A DNA stretch of 47,392 nt from Asparagopsis taxiformis (GCA_030407315.1 JALQPE010003194.1:1-47392), one strand, 5' to 3'; counted from the first letter of the stretch, positions 18,367 to 28,247 are shown. Translations and numbers: made by a program. The notes: generated by a model from the sequence alone, not told the origin.

Positions 18367-19256
18367 TTAATTCGCCACCGCGATATCCTCCCCGCACGGC
18401 ATCGATACTTTCAGCACATCCCCAACTTTAGTACTCTCTCTCAAAAACACCGCCGCCGCCTCATTCGATTTCCCAACCCTCACCATCAACCTCTCATTCT
18501 CCTCCGCATTAACCCTCGCCGTGCACATCATGTCCTCTCCCTCCCGCGTCTTCACACCCACTGCCACATACTGACCCGCCGCGCATTTCGGCACAGCGAC
18601 GTCGACAGGTACGAATGATATTTCACGAACCCCATTGTCCCGGTCATTGATATCCGTCACAGTCATATCGACCATCCCGTCAAACCCAGCCTGCTCGGCC
18701 AATTTCTCTCGAAGCGACGTTTCCGTGGACCGGAATACATCGGCCAGGAAGAAGTACGCCTCCTTCCATGAGTCCAAGAATTCTTGTGTGGCAGCGCTCT
18801 TGAGAATGGCCTGGAGAGCGGACAGGAGGCACTCGCCCACTGCGTCGTAATGTTCTGACTGGACGCCGCGGGAGACGTGTTTGTGGGCGATACGCTCGAC
18901 GGTTGGGAGGAGGACTGGGATATTGTCGATATTCTCGGCGTAGGCGAGGATGGCGGCACCTAGGGCGGCGACCTGGGAGGGGATACCTGCTGTTTTCGAG
19001 GAGCCTCCCTTTTGACGGTCCCTGTGGATGTTGGTGGATGATGGGGTGTTGTTTGTCAGTGTCAATGGTTGAATTGGTGTAGAGAGGGTATGTTGGTGTT
19101 GGTGGATGGGATGACGTACATGTTGAAATGTCGCTTGACTTGTGGATATCGTTTGAAGAGTTGGCGATAAAACTCCTGGACGATATCGGCGCCGAGCTCT
19201 TTGAGAGCCGGGACGGATTGTTTGACAATTGTGACGGTGGACGCGGAAAGTGCCAT
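18367..19256 (-). CDS. Flavohemoglobin-type globin, C-terminally shortened, one intron
   Basis: Exon 1 is 19256-19120 and exon 2 19021-18367, joined across a 98-nt GT-AG intron (GTACGT donor, CACAG acceptor), giving 263 residues. Residues 1-150 form a flavohemoglobin globin domain: Tyr30 (B10), Phe44 (CD1), proximal His about 94 in the AHKHVS segment, and the Tyr/Glu pair in EHYDAVGE. Normal enzymes continue into FAD- and NAD-binding domains of about 400 residues in total and detoxify nitric oxide. Here the FAD-domain beta-barrel is recognisable (AAGQYVAVGVKTREGED), but the RxYS FAD motif is replaced by MCTARV and the chain stops right after GDVLKVSMPCGED, so the NAD domain is absent. It may be a single-domain NO- or O2-binding globin or a decaying gene. 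A TATA-like element lies at 19357-19351. Confidence 0.88.
19022..19119 (-). other. Intron of the flavohemoglobin-type gene
   Basis: 98 nt from GTACGT to CACAG, splitting an ATG codon (AT|G) at the FNM/DRQ junction. Removing it restores the expected globin CD-E region, which otherwise reads as unrelated Thr/Ser/His-rich sequence. Confidence 0.85.
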
Positions 19257-19350
19257 GTTGATGCAGCGTGTGCAATGCTAAGCGAATATCAGATGAGTGT
19301 GAGATTGTGTGCAGGCAGCAGTGTTACAGGTGCAGCCTGGGGGAGGGGGG

Positions 19351-19357
19351 TTATAAA
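19351..19357 (-). promoter_or_regulatory. TATA-like element of the globin gene
   Basis: TTTATAA on the minus strand, about 95 bp before the ATG. Confidence 0.4.
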
Positions 19358-19727
19358 GACAGAGCGAGTGGCTATCATTTCAATCTAGTGGTGCAGCAGA
19401 GTTGATCGGGAACGACCGATGAGAATCATGCAAGACGTAGGGCTACATGCGCAAGTGTGCAACATAATTGACAATTGCAACAACGACACAACGGCGAACA
19501 AGCGCAGCATTGTGTGGTGTACGCTATGGCGATGCATCGTCAACGGTTGCGAATGACTCGATATGATTGCGACACATTGCAATTCATTCACACGTTCCCG
19601 ACCGGTCCAGAACAAAGGTCCGATGTGGCCGTGCAGTCGACCGTGCAAATGTCTGTATGCGGCCATTCCGTCGCGCTGACTCAAAATCTAAAATTGGCCC
19701 AAATTGAATCGTAACACACATGACACC

Positions 19728-20486
19728 ATGCAAGCAGCTCTCTCATTCGTGCACCTCGCACCGCTTCCATTCCCCAATCGTCGCACGATTCGTCACTGCC
19801 CCATCTCGATGTCGCAGACAACTCCACGTGACTGGGAAAAAGTCTGGCATGACGGCGTATCACCCGGCGATCGATTCGACGCCCGCAAACCGCTTCCATA
19901 TCTCACCCACCAATTGCACCGTTCCACGCTGCTACCGCGCTCCGGCTCCGTGCTCATCCCCGGCTGCGGACGCGGATATGACGTGCAGTTATTCGCGTCG
20001 ACCGCGCGTTATCAAGTCACCGGGCTAGAAATCTCCCAAACTGCAGTTGATACCGCGCTTGATTATCTCCGATCCGTGTCGCCGACGCTTCCCGATATCT
20101 ACACAGTTGTCTGTGCCGATTTCTTCACCTACGCCCCATCGGCCGCTTTCGATGTTGTGTACGATTACACCTTTCTCTGCGCGATCGAGCCCTCTCGACG
20201 CGAGCAATGGGCAAGATGTATGGCGCGACTGGTGCGCAAGGGCGGCTGTCTCATCACCGCGATGTTTCCGTTGGGGAAAGATCCGCAACTGGGCGGCCCG
20301 CCGTTCGGGTTGACTGTTGATGTTTATAGAGCGCTGCTCGAGGATGCGGTTGATGCAGATGCTCGCGCGGGGAAAGTTGGCGGTTTTGAGATTCTGCACG
20401 GCCCGGAGCTACTTGATGATGCTATGGCGCATGAGGGAAGGGGCGATGGACAGACGGCTTGGGCTGTTTGGCGCCGCGTGGCTTAG
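19728..20486 (+). CDS. TPMT-family S-adenosylmethionine methyltransferase
   Basis: 252 residues from the ATG at 19728; a second ATG at 19809 (MSQTTPRDW) would give a 225-residue protein, the usual family length, so the extra 27 N-terminal residues may be a targeting peptide or untranslated. The core begins with the family's DWEKVWHDG and has SAM motif I VLIPGCGRGYDV, then VTGLEISQTAV, the acidic loop VVCADFFTY, and DVVYDYTFLCAI. Members (thiopurine methyltransferase, plant HOL/HTMT) methylate thiols, thiocyanate or halide ions; red algal and fungal relatives release methyl halides. The PGCGRGYD form favours the halide/thiol branch over animal drug-metabolising enzymes. It is divergent from the globin gene with 471 bp between starts. 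No TATA box is evident. Confidence 0.9.
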   Translation: MQAALSFVHLAPLPFPNRRTIRHCPISMSQTTPRDWEKVWHDGVSPGDRFDARKPLPYLTHQLHRSTLLPRSGSVLIPGCGRGYDVQLFASTARYQVTGLEISQTAVDTALDYLRSVSPTLPDIYTVVCADFFTYAPSAAFDVVYDYTFLCAIEPSRREQWARCMARLVRKGGCLITAMFPLGKDPQLGGPPFGLTVDVYRALLEDAVDADARAGKVGGFEILHGPELLDDAMAHEGRGDGQTAWAVWRRVA

Positions 20487-21522
20487 CGGTTGTTTGACGG
20501 TTTAAATTAAAGTGAATCATGGTTGAGAACTGTATATGTTGTGTCCACCATCGTCATATGACGTGCGTTGACAGTTCGTCCAGTGATAGACCTGTACGTG
20601 GATCCAGCTTGTTGTGCTTTCTTTCTGTCCAGCGAAGAATCTCTTGTATGCATCTGTTTCATTTGTTCGACTACCGAGACGATCCATAGCTGGATTACAC
20701 GTAGAAGTGAATGAGGAATCGTGTGTCTACACAGTTGTGAAAACATTCATGAGGAATGCTGGCTGAAGGGGGAACGCTCTATAAGGCTGATGGACAAGTA
20801 GATTTGGCTCGTAGCCGTCGGTGCGATTCGTGCCTTTTTCTTCCAGCAGTCAAACTACCCCTGCTTAAGTAGTCTCTGCCCCTGATGAGCTGCTGGACTC
20901 AACCTTCTTCGATATTACAATGATAATCGCTGCTGGTGAACGGCGTCAACTCCAGATACGAATCTTGCTGGCTCATGTGATCTCCGTTATATTCAACTTA
21001 CCAACCGTACCGGCCGCTCATATTTCAGCTGAATATAACCACAAACAGGCAGAGTTTGTTTGTCAATCGTGCCGTCGTCCGCCGGCGGACTATTTCTCTT
21101 CAGCAGGCCGATAAAAAATATGTGCCACGAGGAGCGATGGGCAGGCACGTGTAAATGGGAAACTGGGTTCCACTTGAAATCATACGAGCGTCACACCCAA
21201 TCACATGTACCCTCGAGCAAAGTTCACGAGGAAAACAAGGTCCGATCGGGGTAAAATTGGATCAACGACGATACGTGCAACCTGCAACTCCAATCATGAG
21301 ACGACTGCCACGTCATCTCAGCCACATCGGCCGAGATTAGCTGATATCCAATAGCGCCAAAACACTTCGGACATGTAGTATTGCTAGGACATTGTAATGG
21401 CTTAGCAGTGTTGGGATATCCATATAATCAGCTCACATCCCAAAACTAGCGTCAGCGAAGGTATAACATTCGTTAAAGTGATAGGCTATTTAATAGTGCA
21501 AAATGAACGTGTGTGCCCATGC
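20487..21522. other. No supported gene
   Basis: Short frames only on both strands; nothing recognisable. GGACATTGTAATGGC near 21388 is repeated inverted at about 21590-21604, forming an outer arm to the hairpin that follows. Confidence 0.4.
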
Positions 21523-21599
21523 TTTGTAATGGCTTCGTAGTGCCGCGCGGTCACGTGCGTAATACATGTGAGCCCGCGCTACTGCAGGGCCATTACAAT
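21523..21599. repeat. Short imperfect palindrome
   Basis: TTGTAATGGC at the left and GCCATTACAA at the right close arms of about 34 nt that also share a GC-rich CGCGC segment and a CACGTG/CATGTG step, around a loop near 21563. A related TGTAATGGCTTAGCAGTG stands about 130 bp upstream. This looks like a MITE scrap. Confidence 0.55.
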
Positions 21600-21840
21600 G
21601 TCCATGCATTCAACAACACGGGCTACAGGATATGCACACGCATGCCATTTCCCCAATTATGCTAGGGTACCGTCTTTAGTGATCACAAGATATTGGTAGC
21701 GCGTATAATCTCCCAGAGTGGTGAAGCAACAGTTTCCCATACATTTCCGTCTCGGGACATTTTCAGTATGCTACTTTCACAATCTATGAACATGATCGTT
21801 ACACCGTCTTTACCGACGCCCAGACAGGAAATATATTATA

Positions 21841-22177
21841 ACTTGGGCAGAAAACTTTGATGATATTTCATCTCTGCTTCCAACCGTCGAAAGGATCTCC
21901 CCTAATCAGACCATCACAATACTATTGGGGAATGAAATCTGTCAGCAATAAAAAACCTACTGAAGAGCAGCGCATCGGAGGAGTTAATGAATGCATCCAA
22001 GGAGGCGCACGTTTTTCGTTGTTTGGAAAACTACTGCGAGAGAAATTGACCCTTCAAGAAGACGAAAAGCGTATGGTCGACAAGACTGTGACCGACACTT
22101 CAGATTGTGATCATAGCATTAGTAAAATATCATTCGTCCCCGTCTATATCGCGGTTCTGAAAATTCTGCCACGTTAG
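21841..22177 (+). pseudogene. Broken flavohemoglobin copy
   Basis: One frame from about 21847 reads AENFDDISSLLPTVERI, matching the intact globin's AENIDNIPVLLPTVERI. It then loses the frame. From about 21980 another frame carries GGVNEC (compare AVGEC), then LLREKL, MVDKTVTD and SKISFVPVYIAV, aligning with SLREKL, MVDMTVTD and REISFVPVDVAV of the globin at 18367-19256. The helices between these blocks are missing and a stop follows at 22177. It is a frameshifted, internally deleted second copy in opposite orientation to the intact gene and 2.6 kb away. The proximal-His segment is not preserved. Confidence 0.85.
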
Positions 22178-22573
22178 TATCTTGCAGTTTGTATCATGTC
22201 GCCTCTGGACGGGATGTGAAGTGAACGGCCAGAGTTAATGCTGAGAACTCGCAACGTTTGCAGGGGAAAGTTCAAAGGTGGAAAGAGGTCGCAGTGGTTT
22301 TTTGCGCAATAGTATTCACATGGGTGGGAGATTTGTTCAAAGTCTCGACACCACCTCGGAAGCAGATCAGGAAGCACAGTTGATGACACACCACTCGATA
22401 CGAGTAATGGTATCAGACTGACGTGGAGAAGGTTGTTCTCCATATCTTGGCCCAATTGCAACAACCAACTTGACTAAACCCTGAATGTGGCAGAAATAAC
22501 CATAGTACAGCGTCAAAGCAGATAGTTGGATCGTCATCACAATGCGCCGCGTTGTTTCGTACCTTTTGAGGCA
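22178..22573. other. No supported gene
   Basis: Contains the upstream region of the decarboxylase gene; no gene-like frame seen. Confidence 0.4.
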
Positions 22574-22582
22574 TATATAAAT
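22574..22582 (+). promoter_or_regulatory. TATA box of the first decarboxylase gene
   Basis: TATATAAAT, about 93 bp before the ATG at 22675. Confidence 0.55.
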
Positions 22583-22674
22583 CGTGTATGCATCGAACAC
22601 TTGAGCATTCGACAAACCATTCTTCCTCATCGTCTGCAGCTTGATCCAATCAATACATATCGTGATAAGCCACA

Positions 22675-24069
22675 ATGGCCCCCTCTGGACTAAACCGCAA
22701 TACAATTTCGTTCATACCCGTGTCTAAGGTTGCTCCTCGTCCTTCGGGAAGAAAGAAGGTTTGTGGATGGCTTCCCACGGATCCGAATGCCCTTCAAGCT
22801 GTTGTGAAAAACATCTTGATCAACATGGATCCCGACTCCGAAGTGCTCTGTGCGCCTGTGCAGGCATACAAGGACCTTATCGAGACCGACGGCCTGGCAT
22901 ATATGACGGCCGTTAATATGATTGAAGAGGCCAAAGCAATGGGTGAAGCATATTCTTTCTTTACAGATTATAACGAAATGCTGAAATGTATCAATCATGT
23001 GATTCAGAACGCTCCGAAGTATACAAATGGTACAAACAGTGCACCGGGTCCTCTCCACGCGGTAATTAACTGGGTTGTGGCGACGAAGAGTGGCAGGGAA
23101 CATTATTGCCTACACGAGGTGAACGCTGCTTTGAAACGTATCCTGGAAACATGGGGCAAGTATCTAAGCAGCAGCAGTTCGTTGGTGGCGTTCCAGGATG
23201 AAGATGGCAACCCTGGTGGATGGATGAACGACCCGAAACTCAAGAAGGGAATGGCCGAATTCAAAACTGGACGCAGCATATCAGCTGGTTCTCGTCTCGG
23301 TAAAGGTCAAACAAACGACATCAGCGGGAACAGCGATGACTTGATCGCCTGGGGATACTCATCCTGGAATGCGTGGTTCACTCGTGAATTCAAAGCGGGT
23401 GCACGTCCGTTTGAAAACGCAGAGAACGGTTGCGTGATCAATAGTGCTTGTGAGTCTACCCCGTTTGGCTTTCAGCAGAATGTCAGGCTACAAGATAGGT
23501 TCTGGGCCAAGAATCAACCGTACTCGCTGACTCACATGCTCAATAACCATCCTCTCGTTTCACAATTCGATGGTGGCACAGTCTATCAGGCGTATCTCGG
23601 GCCGCGAGACTATCACCGCTGGCATTCTCCGGTGGATGGTACCATCAAGAGTGTTGAAATTGTATCAGCAGGCTATTATAGTGAGTCACCAGGCGTGGAG
23701 AACGTCGCTGAGGAAGATTCGCAGGGCTACATCGCCAATATGGCTACACGTGCGATCGTGTTCATTCAGGCCGACGAGAAATTGGATGAGAACCACGTCG
23801 ATATCGGGCCTGGTTTGATGTGCTTTGTCTCGCTCGGGATGTCTGAAGTATCTAGCAACGTGGTCACGGTGGAGGTGGGGGACAACGTTAAAAAGGGAGA
23901 CCAGTTGGGCTATTTCCAGTTTGGAGGCAGTAGTCATTGCCTAGTGTTCAGAAAGAATGTGATACGCTATTGGAACCGCAAGGCAGTACCGGAATTGAGC
24001 GGTGAGGGCAAATTAATCAAGCTCGGAACGGCGATAGGATCGACGGATCCGCATCATGTCGATGTCTAG
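22675..24069 (+). CDS. PsiD/phosphatidylserine-decarboxylase-type pyruvoyl decarboxylase, copy 1
   Basis: 464 residues, single exon. The N-terminal part (about 40-190) resembles the PSDC-type domain found ahead of the catalytic domain in PsiD-like enzymes. The catalytic PS-decarboxylase domain follows: INSACES (about 255-261), YHRWHSPVDG with the active-site His (about 313-322), and the self-cleavage site FGGSSHCLVF (about 416-425), where the chain should break between Gly418 and Ser419 so the Ser becomes the pyruvoyl cofactor. There is no transmembrane or targeting segment, so it is probably soluble and cytosolic. Fungal relatives include L-tryptophan decarboxylase; substrate here could be an aromatic amino acid or phosphatidylserine and cannot be told from sequence. 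Compared with copy 2 it has about 20 extra residues near 200-220. Confidence 0.88.
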   Translation: MAPSGLNRNTISFIPVSKVAPRPSGRKKVCGWLPTDPNALQAVVKNILINMDPDSEVLCAPVQAYKDLIETDGLAYMTAVNMIEEAKAMGEAYSFFTDYNEMLKCINHVIQNAPKYTNGTNSAPGPLHAVINWVVATKSGREHYCLHEVNAALKRILETWGKYLSSSSSLVAFQDEDGNPGGWMNDPKLKKGMAEFKTGRSISAGSRLGKGQTNDISGNSDDLIAWGYSSWNAWFTREFKAGARPFENAENGCVINSACESTPFGFQQNVRLQDRFWAKNQPYSLTHMLNNHPLVSQFDGGTVYQAYLGPRDYHRWHSPVDGTIKSVEIVSAGYYSESPGVENVAEEDSQGYIANMATRAIVFIQADEKLDENHVDIGPGLMCFVSLGMSEVSSNVVTVEVGDNVKKGDQLGYFQFGGSSHCLVFRKNVIRYWNRKAVPELSGEGKLIKLGTAIGSTDPHHVDV

Positions 24070-24864
24070 TGAAATGATGTCGTTTGAGCGACGAGCTGGA
24101 GATTCAGATAGTGACTAGCTCGTCGCACCGTAGTTGCCATTGGCAGCAGCGCGTGCACCAGGGCGCTCAATCTGAGCGGCATGGTCTGAAGAGGCGCTGG
24201 ATGGACAATGTTGGATTGAAATGATTGTTGCTGAGAAACGGAGGCGTTTCAAGTTTCAATTTCTACAGTACGGTCATAAAATACGTTTGTTTTTTGAGAG
24301 AAAATGTCGTCAAAATGATTCGCACATGCAACGGAGCATAGGTAGGGTTTTGGTGACAAACACACGTATTTAACAACAATTATTTTTAGAGCACATCCAT
24401 CACATCGACCAAACCGATACCGGCATCAAGAACCGCTGCGACTCGCACTCCGCTGAGTATGCGCGCACAGCAATGACGCGCTGCTGCGACAAACTGCCGT
24501 CGCGTCGAAGAGGACGCGTCGGAACATCGGCATGATAACGTGTCATATATGGTGCTGCTGCTGAGGCATGGGTTCATTACAAATCGCAAGCACAAGCGTT
24601 CACATAGCCCCGATTTGGACTGTCGTTGTTTACACCGCATCCGATTCCACTGCATCGTTGTTTTCAATTTAGTTCCATCCAGTCCTTTGGACGCGTCGCC
24701 AATTTCGCCCGTGCGACGGCCTCGGATCACTTGCTCAGCACCTATGTGCTTCAATGGATGCACCGCTGAGCCGGCGCTAGGGGAGACACGGAACACGTAT
24801 TTGTATCATGCCGTTGCGATGGTTTGAATTGTCATGAGGCTGCAAATGCGCCCGAGCTGAGGGT
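24070..24864. other. No supported gene
   Basis: A minus-strand frame at 24386-24796 has no recognisable domain. Otherwise this is intergenic between the two decarboxylase genes. Confidence 0.4.
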
Positions 24865-25450
24865 CGTTCCCAAGCTGAAATTTAGCGCGAATGGATTCGC
24901 GACTCGTGATTGGCTCCCTTATGCTGATATGAAAAACTCCTTCAACTGGAATAATCTCAAGCTCCACGCATGCGCCACTTGCCATTCATGCAGTGGCAAC
25001 TAGTGAGGTATCCGATGCAAGCGTGGGTAGGAAGGATATTGTTGGGTATCCCGTCGAGTCGAGTTTGTAGTAACAAGTCGACCACCAAGGCCACCAGGAC
25101 CAGAAACGGCTTTTCAAACTTTGCACCATGTCCGCTGCACACCATAGCCTTGCAAAGATATTGGACGAGTACTTTCAATCTTCGCTCAGAGTTTGGAAAA
25201 TCCATTCCAGGTCCTGGCGTCCCTAGCGAGCCGCTTTTGAAGTTTCCGGGCAATCTCCACTAGACGGGATACCCAACAGTACTGGCGCTCACGCCGGATA
25301 TCTCACAGCTACCCACTGCATGAATGACAAGTGGTGCATGTGTGGATCTTGAAGTTGAAAAAAACAAGTCTATCATATCAACGTATGGGCACCAATCACG
25401 AGTCGCTGATCCATCCGTGCAAAATTTGGGCTTGGGAACGGCATTCAGGG
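24865..25450. repeat. About 590-bp imperfect inverted repeat (foldback/MITE-like)
   Basis: The left arm (about 24865-25122) aligns with the reverse complement of the right arm (about 25187-25450) nearly end to end, around a loop of some 60 nt. Matching landmarks include CGTTCCCAAGC near the outer ends, GCGACTCGTGATTGG, CATTCATGCAGTGG, TTGGGTATCCCGTC and CCAGGACC near the centre. Mismatches and small indels are frequent, so the arms are old. No coding frame, LTR or clear target duplication was found. It sits 440 bp upstream of decarboxylase copy 2. Confidence 0.75.
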
Positions 25451-25800
25451 CCACTAAACACAAACATATGATATGTTCAGAAACGGGTCGGAAAAGTATG
25501 ATTTATGCGACACGCTCTATCAAGTATTATCCGAGTTGGTATGCGACGCGAGACAATCTCGCATCCAACCAAACTCCATCACTGGCCAACAATATTCCAA
25601 ATCTCATGTGTCGTGTCGCACATTCCATTTCGCTGCCAGCTCCAATGCTCACTTCCGACCGCATCAACGAGCTTGTCACCGCATTCATTGACGCAACGTC
25701 CTGCAAAGATTCAAGTCCTTTCATATCTATCCATCAACTGCATCCAAATAAATGCAGACACCGAAACGATGACCAGTCCGGGATCGATACGAATCGCGCG
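25451..25800. other. Upstream region of decarboxylase copy 2
   Basis: No gene-like frame of its own. Confidence 0.4.
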
Positions 25801-25807
25801 TATAAAA
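25801..25807 (+). promoter_or_regulatory. TATA box of the second decarboxylase gene
   Basis: TATAAAA, 92 bp before the ATG at 25893, the same spacing as copy 1. Confidence 0.6.
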
Positions 25808-25892
25808 CGGGCGGGCATCGCACCATCTCACCCATTTCCAACCAACCCTACAACAAACAATCCAGTACAATCCAGCCCTATCACCTCACAAC

Positions 25893-27248
25893 ATGTCTCC
25901 GCTCCCGCCAAAGGTCAACCAGCCCAACTTTGTGCCCGCATTGAACATTGTGTCGCGCAACCCGGGTAGGAAGCATGTCGGAGATTGGCTCCCAACCGAT
26001 CCGAGCGCGCTCTACGCGGTCATCAAGAGGGTCACCGACCGGGCCGCCAAAACTGCCGACCAGCCGTTGACCCCAGAAGTGCAAGCCTATCAAGATCTGA
26101 TCGAATCGGATGCTCGCGCATACATGACGGCCGTGAATATGATCGACGAGGCGGCTGCAATGGGGCCTGAATTCACCTTTTTCACCAACTATAAAGAGAT
26201 GATCCAATGCATGAACATCGTTGTGCAACAGGCACCGCCCTATTCCGACGGCGAAAACAGCGCCGCGGCGCCTCTCAACGCCATTCTCAACTGGGTGATG
26301 GCGACCGAGAGCGGCAAGATACACTACTTTCTGACCGAGGTGAACGAGAAGCTGCGAGCGATCCTGGACAGCTGGGGCACGTTGCTGTCATCGGCAGCGT
26401 CGCTGAATGTTTTCCAAGACGAAAATGGTAACAGCCCCGGCGGGTGGATGCTGGACCCGCGCATCGCGGAGGGCATGCACGAATACGACTTTCCGGGGTC
26501 GGAAACGGACCCTGCTTGGGGGTACGGGTCGTGGAACGAATGGTTCAAACGGCCGTTCAAGGAGGGTGTGCGTCCGTTTTCCAATCCGGATGACAACTCG
26601 GTGATCTGTAGCGCGTGCGAATCGACGCCGTTTGCCTTTCAGCAAAACGTGCAATTGCACGACAAGTTTTGGGCGAAGAACCAGCCCTACTCGTTGGTCA
26701 CCATGATGAACAATGACGCACTAGCGAGCCAGTTTGAAAACGGCACGGTGTATCAGGCGTATCTGAGCTCGCGCGATTACCATCGTTGGCACAGCCCGGT
26801 GAACGGGGTGATTGTTTCAGCGACGGTGGTGCAGGGCTCGTATTACGCCGAGTCGCCGGCGGTGGAGAACGACCCGTCGGGACCGGACGCGTCGCAGGGG
26901 TATATTACTAATGTGACCACGCGGGCCATCATCTTTATCGAGGCGACGGACGGTAGCGGAACGATCGACGGACCCGGGCTGATGTGCTTTATCGCGTTGG
27001 GCATGTCGGAGATTTCGAGCAATGTGCTGTCGGTTAACAAGGGCGATCATGTGGCCAAGGGCGACGAGTTGGGATATTTTCAGTATGGCGGGAGTAGTCA
27101 CTGTTTGGTGTTTAGGAAGGACGTGATCAAGAACTGGAGCACGCAGGCGTTGCCGCCGCTCGCCGACTGGGATTCCAGCGCCGGGACGAGCGGGGCGGAG
27201 ATTATCAAGCTCGGCACGGCGATTGGCTCGACGGAAACGTGCTGGTAG
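25893..27248 (+). CDS. PsiD/phosphatidylserine-decarboxylase-type pyruvoyl decarboxylase, copy 2
   Basis: 451 residues, single exon, same strand and architecture as copy 1. It shares GDWLPTDPSALYAVIK near the N-terminus, ICSACESTPFAFQQNVQL, YHRWHSPVNG with the active-site His, and the self-processing site YGGSSHCLVFRKDVI. The two proteins are similar over their whole length but the coding sequence here is visibly more GC-rich, and the segment before WGYGSWNEWF is about 20 residues shorter. A pyruvoyl cofactor made by Gly-Ser cleavage is expected from the family. Substrate is unassigned. Tandem position suggests local duplication followed by divergence; no other biosynthetic gene stands beside the pair to suggest a cluster product. 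Confidence 0.88.
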   Translation: MSPLPPKVNQPNFVPALNIVSRNPGRKHVGDWLPTDPSALYAVIKRVTDRAAKTADQPLTPEVQAYQDLIESDARAYMTAVNMIDEAAAMGPEFTFFTNYKEMIQCMNIVVQQAPPYSDGENSAAAPLNAILNWVMATESGKIHYFLTEVNEKLRAILDSWGTLLSSAASLNVFQDENGNSPGGWMLDPRIAEGMHEYDFPGSETDPAWGYGSWNEWFKRPFKEGVRPFSNPDDNSVICSACESTPFAFQQNVQLHDKFWAKNQPYSLVTMMNNDALASQFENGTVYQAYLSSRDYHRWHSPVNGVIVSATVVQGSYYAESPAVENDPSGPDASQGYITNVTTRAIIFIEATDGSGTIDGPGLMCFIALGMSEISSNVLSVNKGDHVAKGDELGYFQYGGSSHCLVFRKDVIKNWSTQALPPLADWDSSAGTSGAEIIKLGTAIGSTETCW

Positions 27249-27768
27249 TGGGGGATGTCGCGATAGATTGGTAGATGAAATTGCGTGTGTGTGAGTAAAT
27301 GTTTGCTTGTTTGTTGACGACGTGGATTTGCGACGGAAGAGTAGAAATCGAGGCGAGGACGCAAGTTGGCTGGCGGGCGGACGAGCGGGTAGTATGGCGG
27401 AAAATCATAGGCGGACTGGGATGGTGAGACGGTGGAAGCTGACGACGACGACAATATGGAGCGACAGAGTCATCAGACGGAACGGTGTGACGTAAGGTTG
27501 TGCACACGTGAGGTGATGGCGAGCGGGACGGCGATAAACGTAAGGGCTGCATGACGGAAGCAAGTCGCGCGGGACACGACGTGGATCGATTAGTGTCAGT
27601 GTATACTCTCACACGAGAGGTCCAATGACGCACGAGGCAACTCGGCTAAATTTCAGTGTGCGTGCAAAGTTTACAGTGTAGTCGGGACATGACGCGAGTA
27701 TGCACACAACGAGGAAGGGGGGCAAATTTAATTAACAAACATGCACAAGCAACGAGTCAGAAGGTAAT
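27249..27768. other. No supported gene
   Basis: The 3' flanks of two convergent genes meet here; frames present look accidental. Confidence 0.4.
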
Positions 27769-28200
27769 CTACAAACAATGATCAATGGACAATAAACTAA
27801 GTCCATAACCAGTGACACATAACGGCTCCAACATCTCCCAGATACAATTGGTGAACATCTCAAACTGCTGCGCCGATTGCACGCGTTGAAAGCGTCGCAC
27901 CTCCTCATCCTCGTCGGGGCATTTGCAACGCACGACAAGCTCATGCTCGTCCGCGTCACTATCGGTGACATGACTGGCATCGCACAACGGACGTCGGACG
28001 GGCGGCGGGGCGCCCGGCGTCGCGCACTTCCAGAACTGGCCGCAGGGCGCGACCTCGCAGTCGGAGACGATGCTGCAGAGGTTTTCGGCAAACTCGCGAC
28101 GGGTGCAAAAGGCGTCGAAGCAGCGTGCGCGCGCGTCGCGCACGCAGCAGAACAGGAGCAGGAGCTGGAGCAGGGTGACGAGGAGTGTGTGTTTGCACAT
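27769..28200 (-). CDS. Small secreted cysteine-rich protein
   Basis: 143 residues. A strongly hydrophobic N-terminus (TLLVTLLQLLLLFCC) followed by RDARA looks like a signal peptide cut near residue 25. The mature part has twelve cysteines, an even number consistent with six disulfides, including CKC near the middle, and an acidic segment (SDADEHE, DEDEE). No family is recognised. TATATAAA lies on the minus strand about 50 bp before the ATG. It is convergent with decarboxylase copy 2. It could be a wall, adhesion or defence protein; nothing in the sequence decides. Confidence 0.6.
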   Translation of the reverse strand: MCKHTLLVTLLQLLLLFCCVRDARARCFDAFCTRREFAENLCSIVSDCEVAPCGQFWKCATPGAPPPVRRPLCDASHVTDSDADEHELVVRCKCPDEDEEVRRFQRVQSAQQFEMFTNCIWEMLEPLCVTGYGLSLLSIDHCL

Positions 28201-28247
28201 GTTGATGGCGGATGGACGAGATGAGGACGATGGGGATGGGGCGGTTG

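Noticed and set aside
24386..24796. Minus-strand frame ending in a hydrophobic stretch, considered as another vWA remnant
   Set aside because: No MIDAS motif or other vWA landmarks; similarity limited to a few hydrophobic residues.
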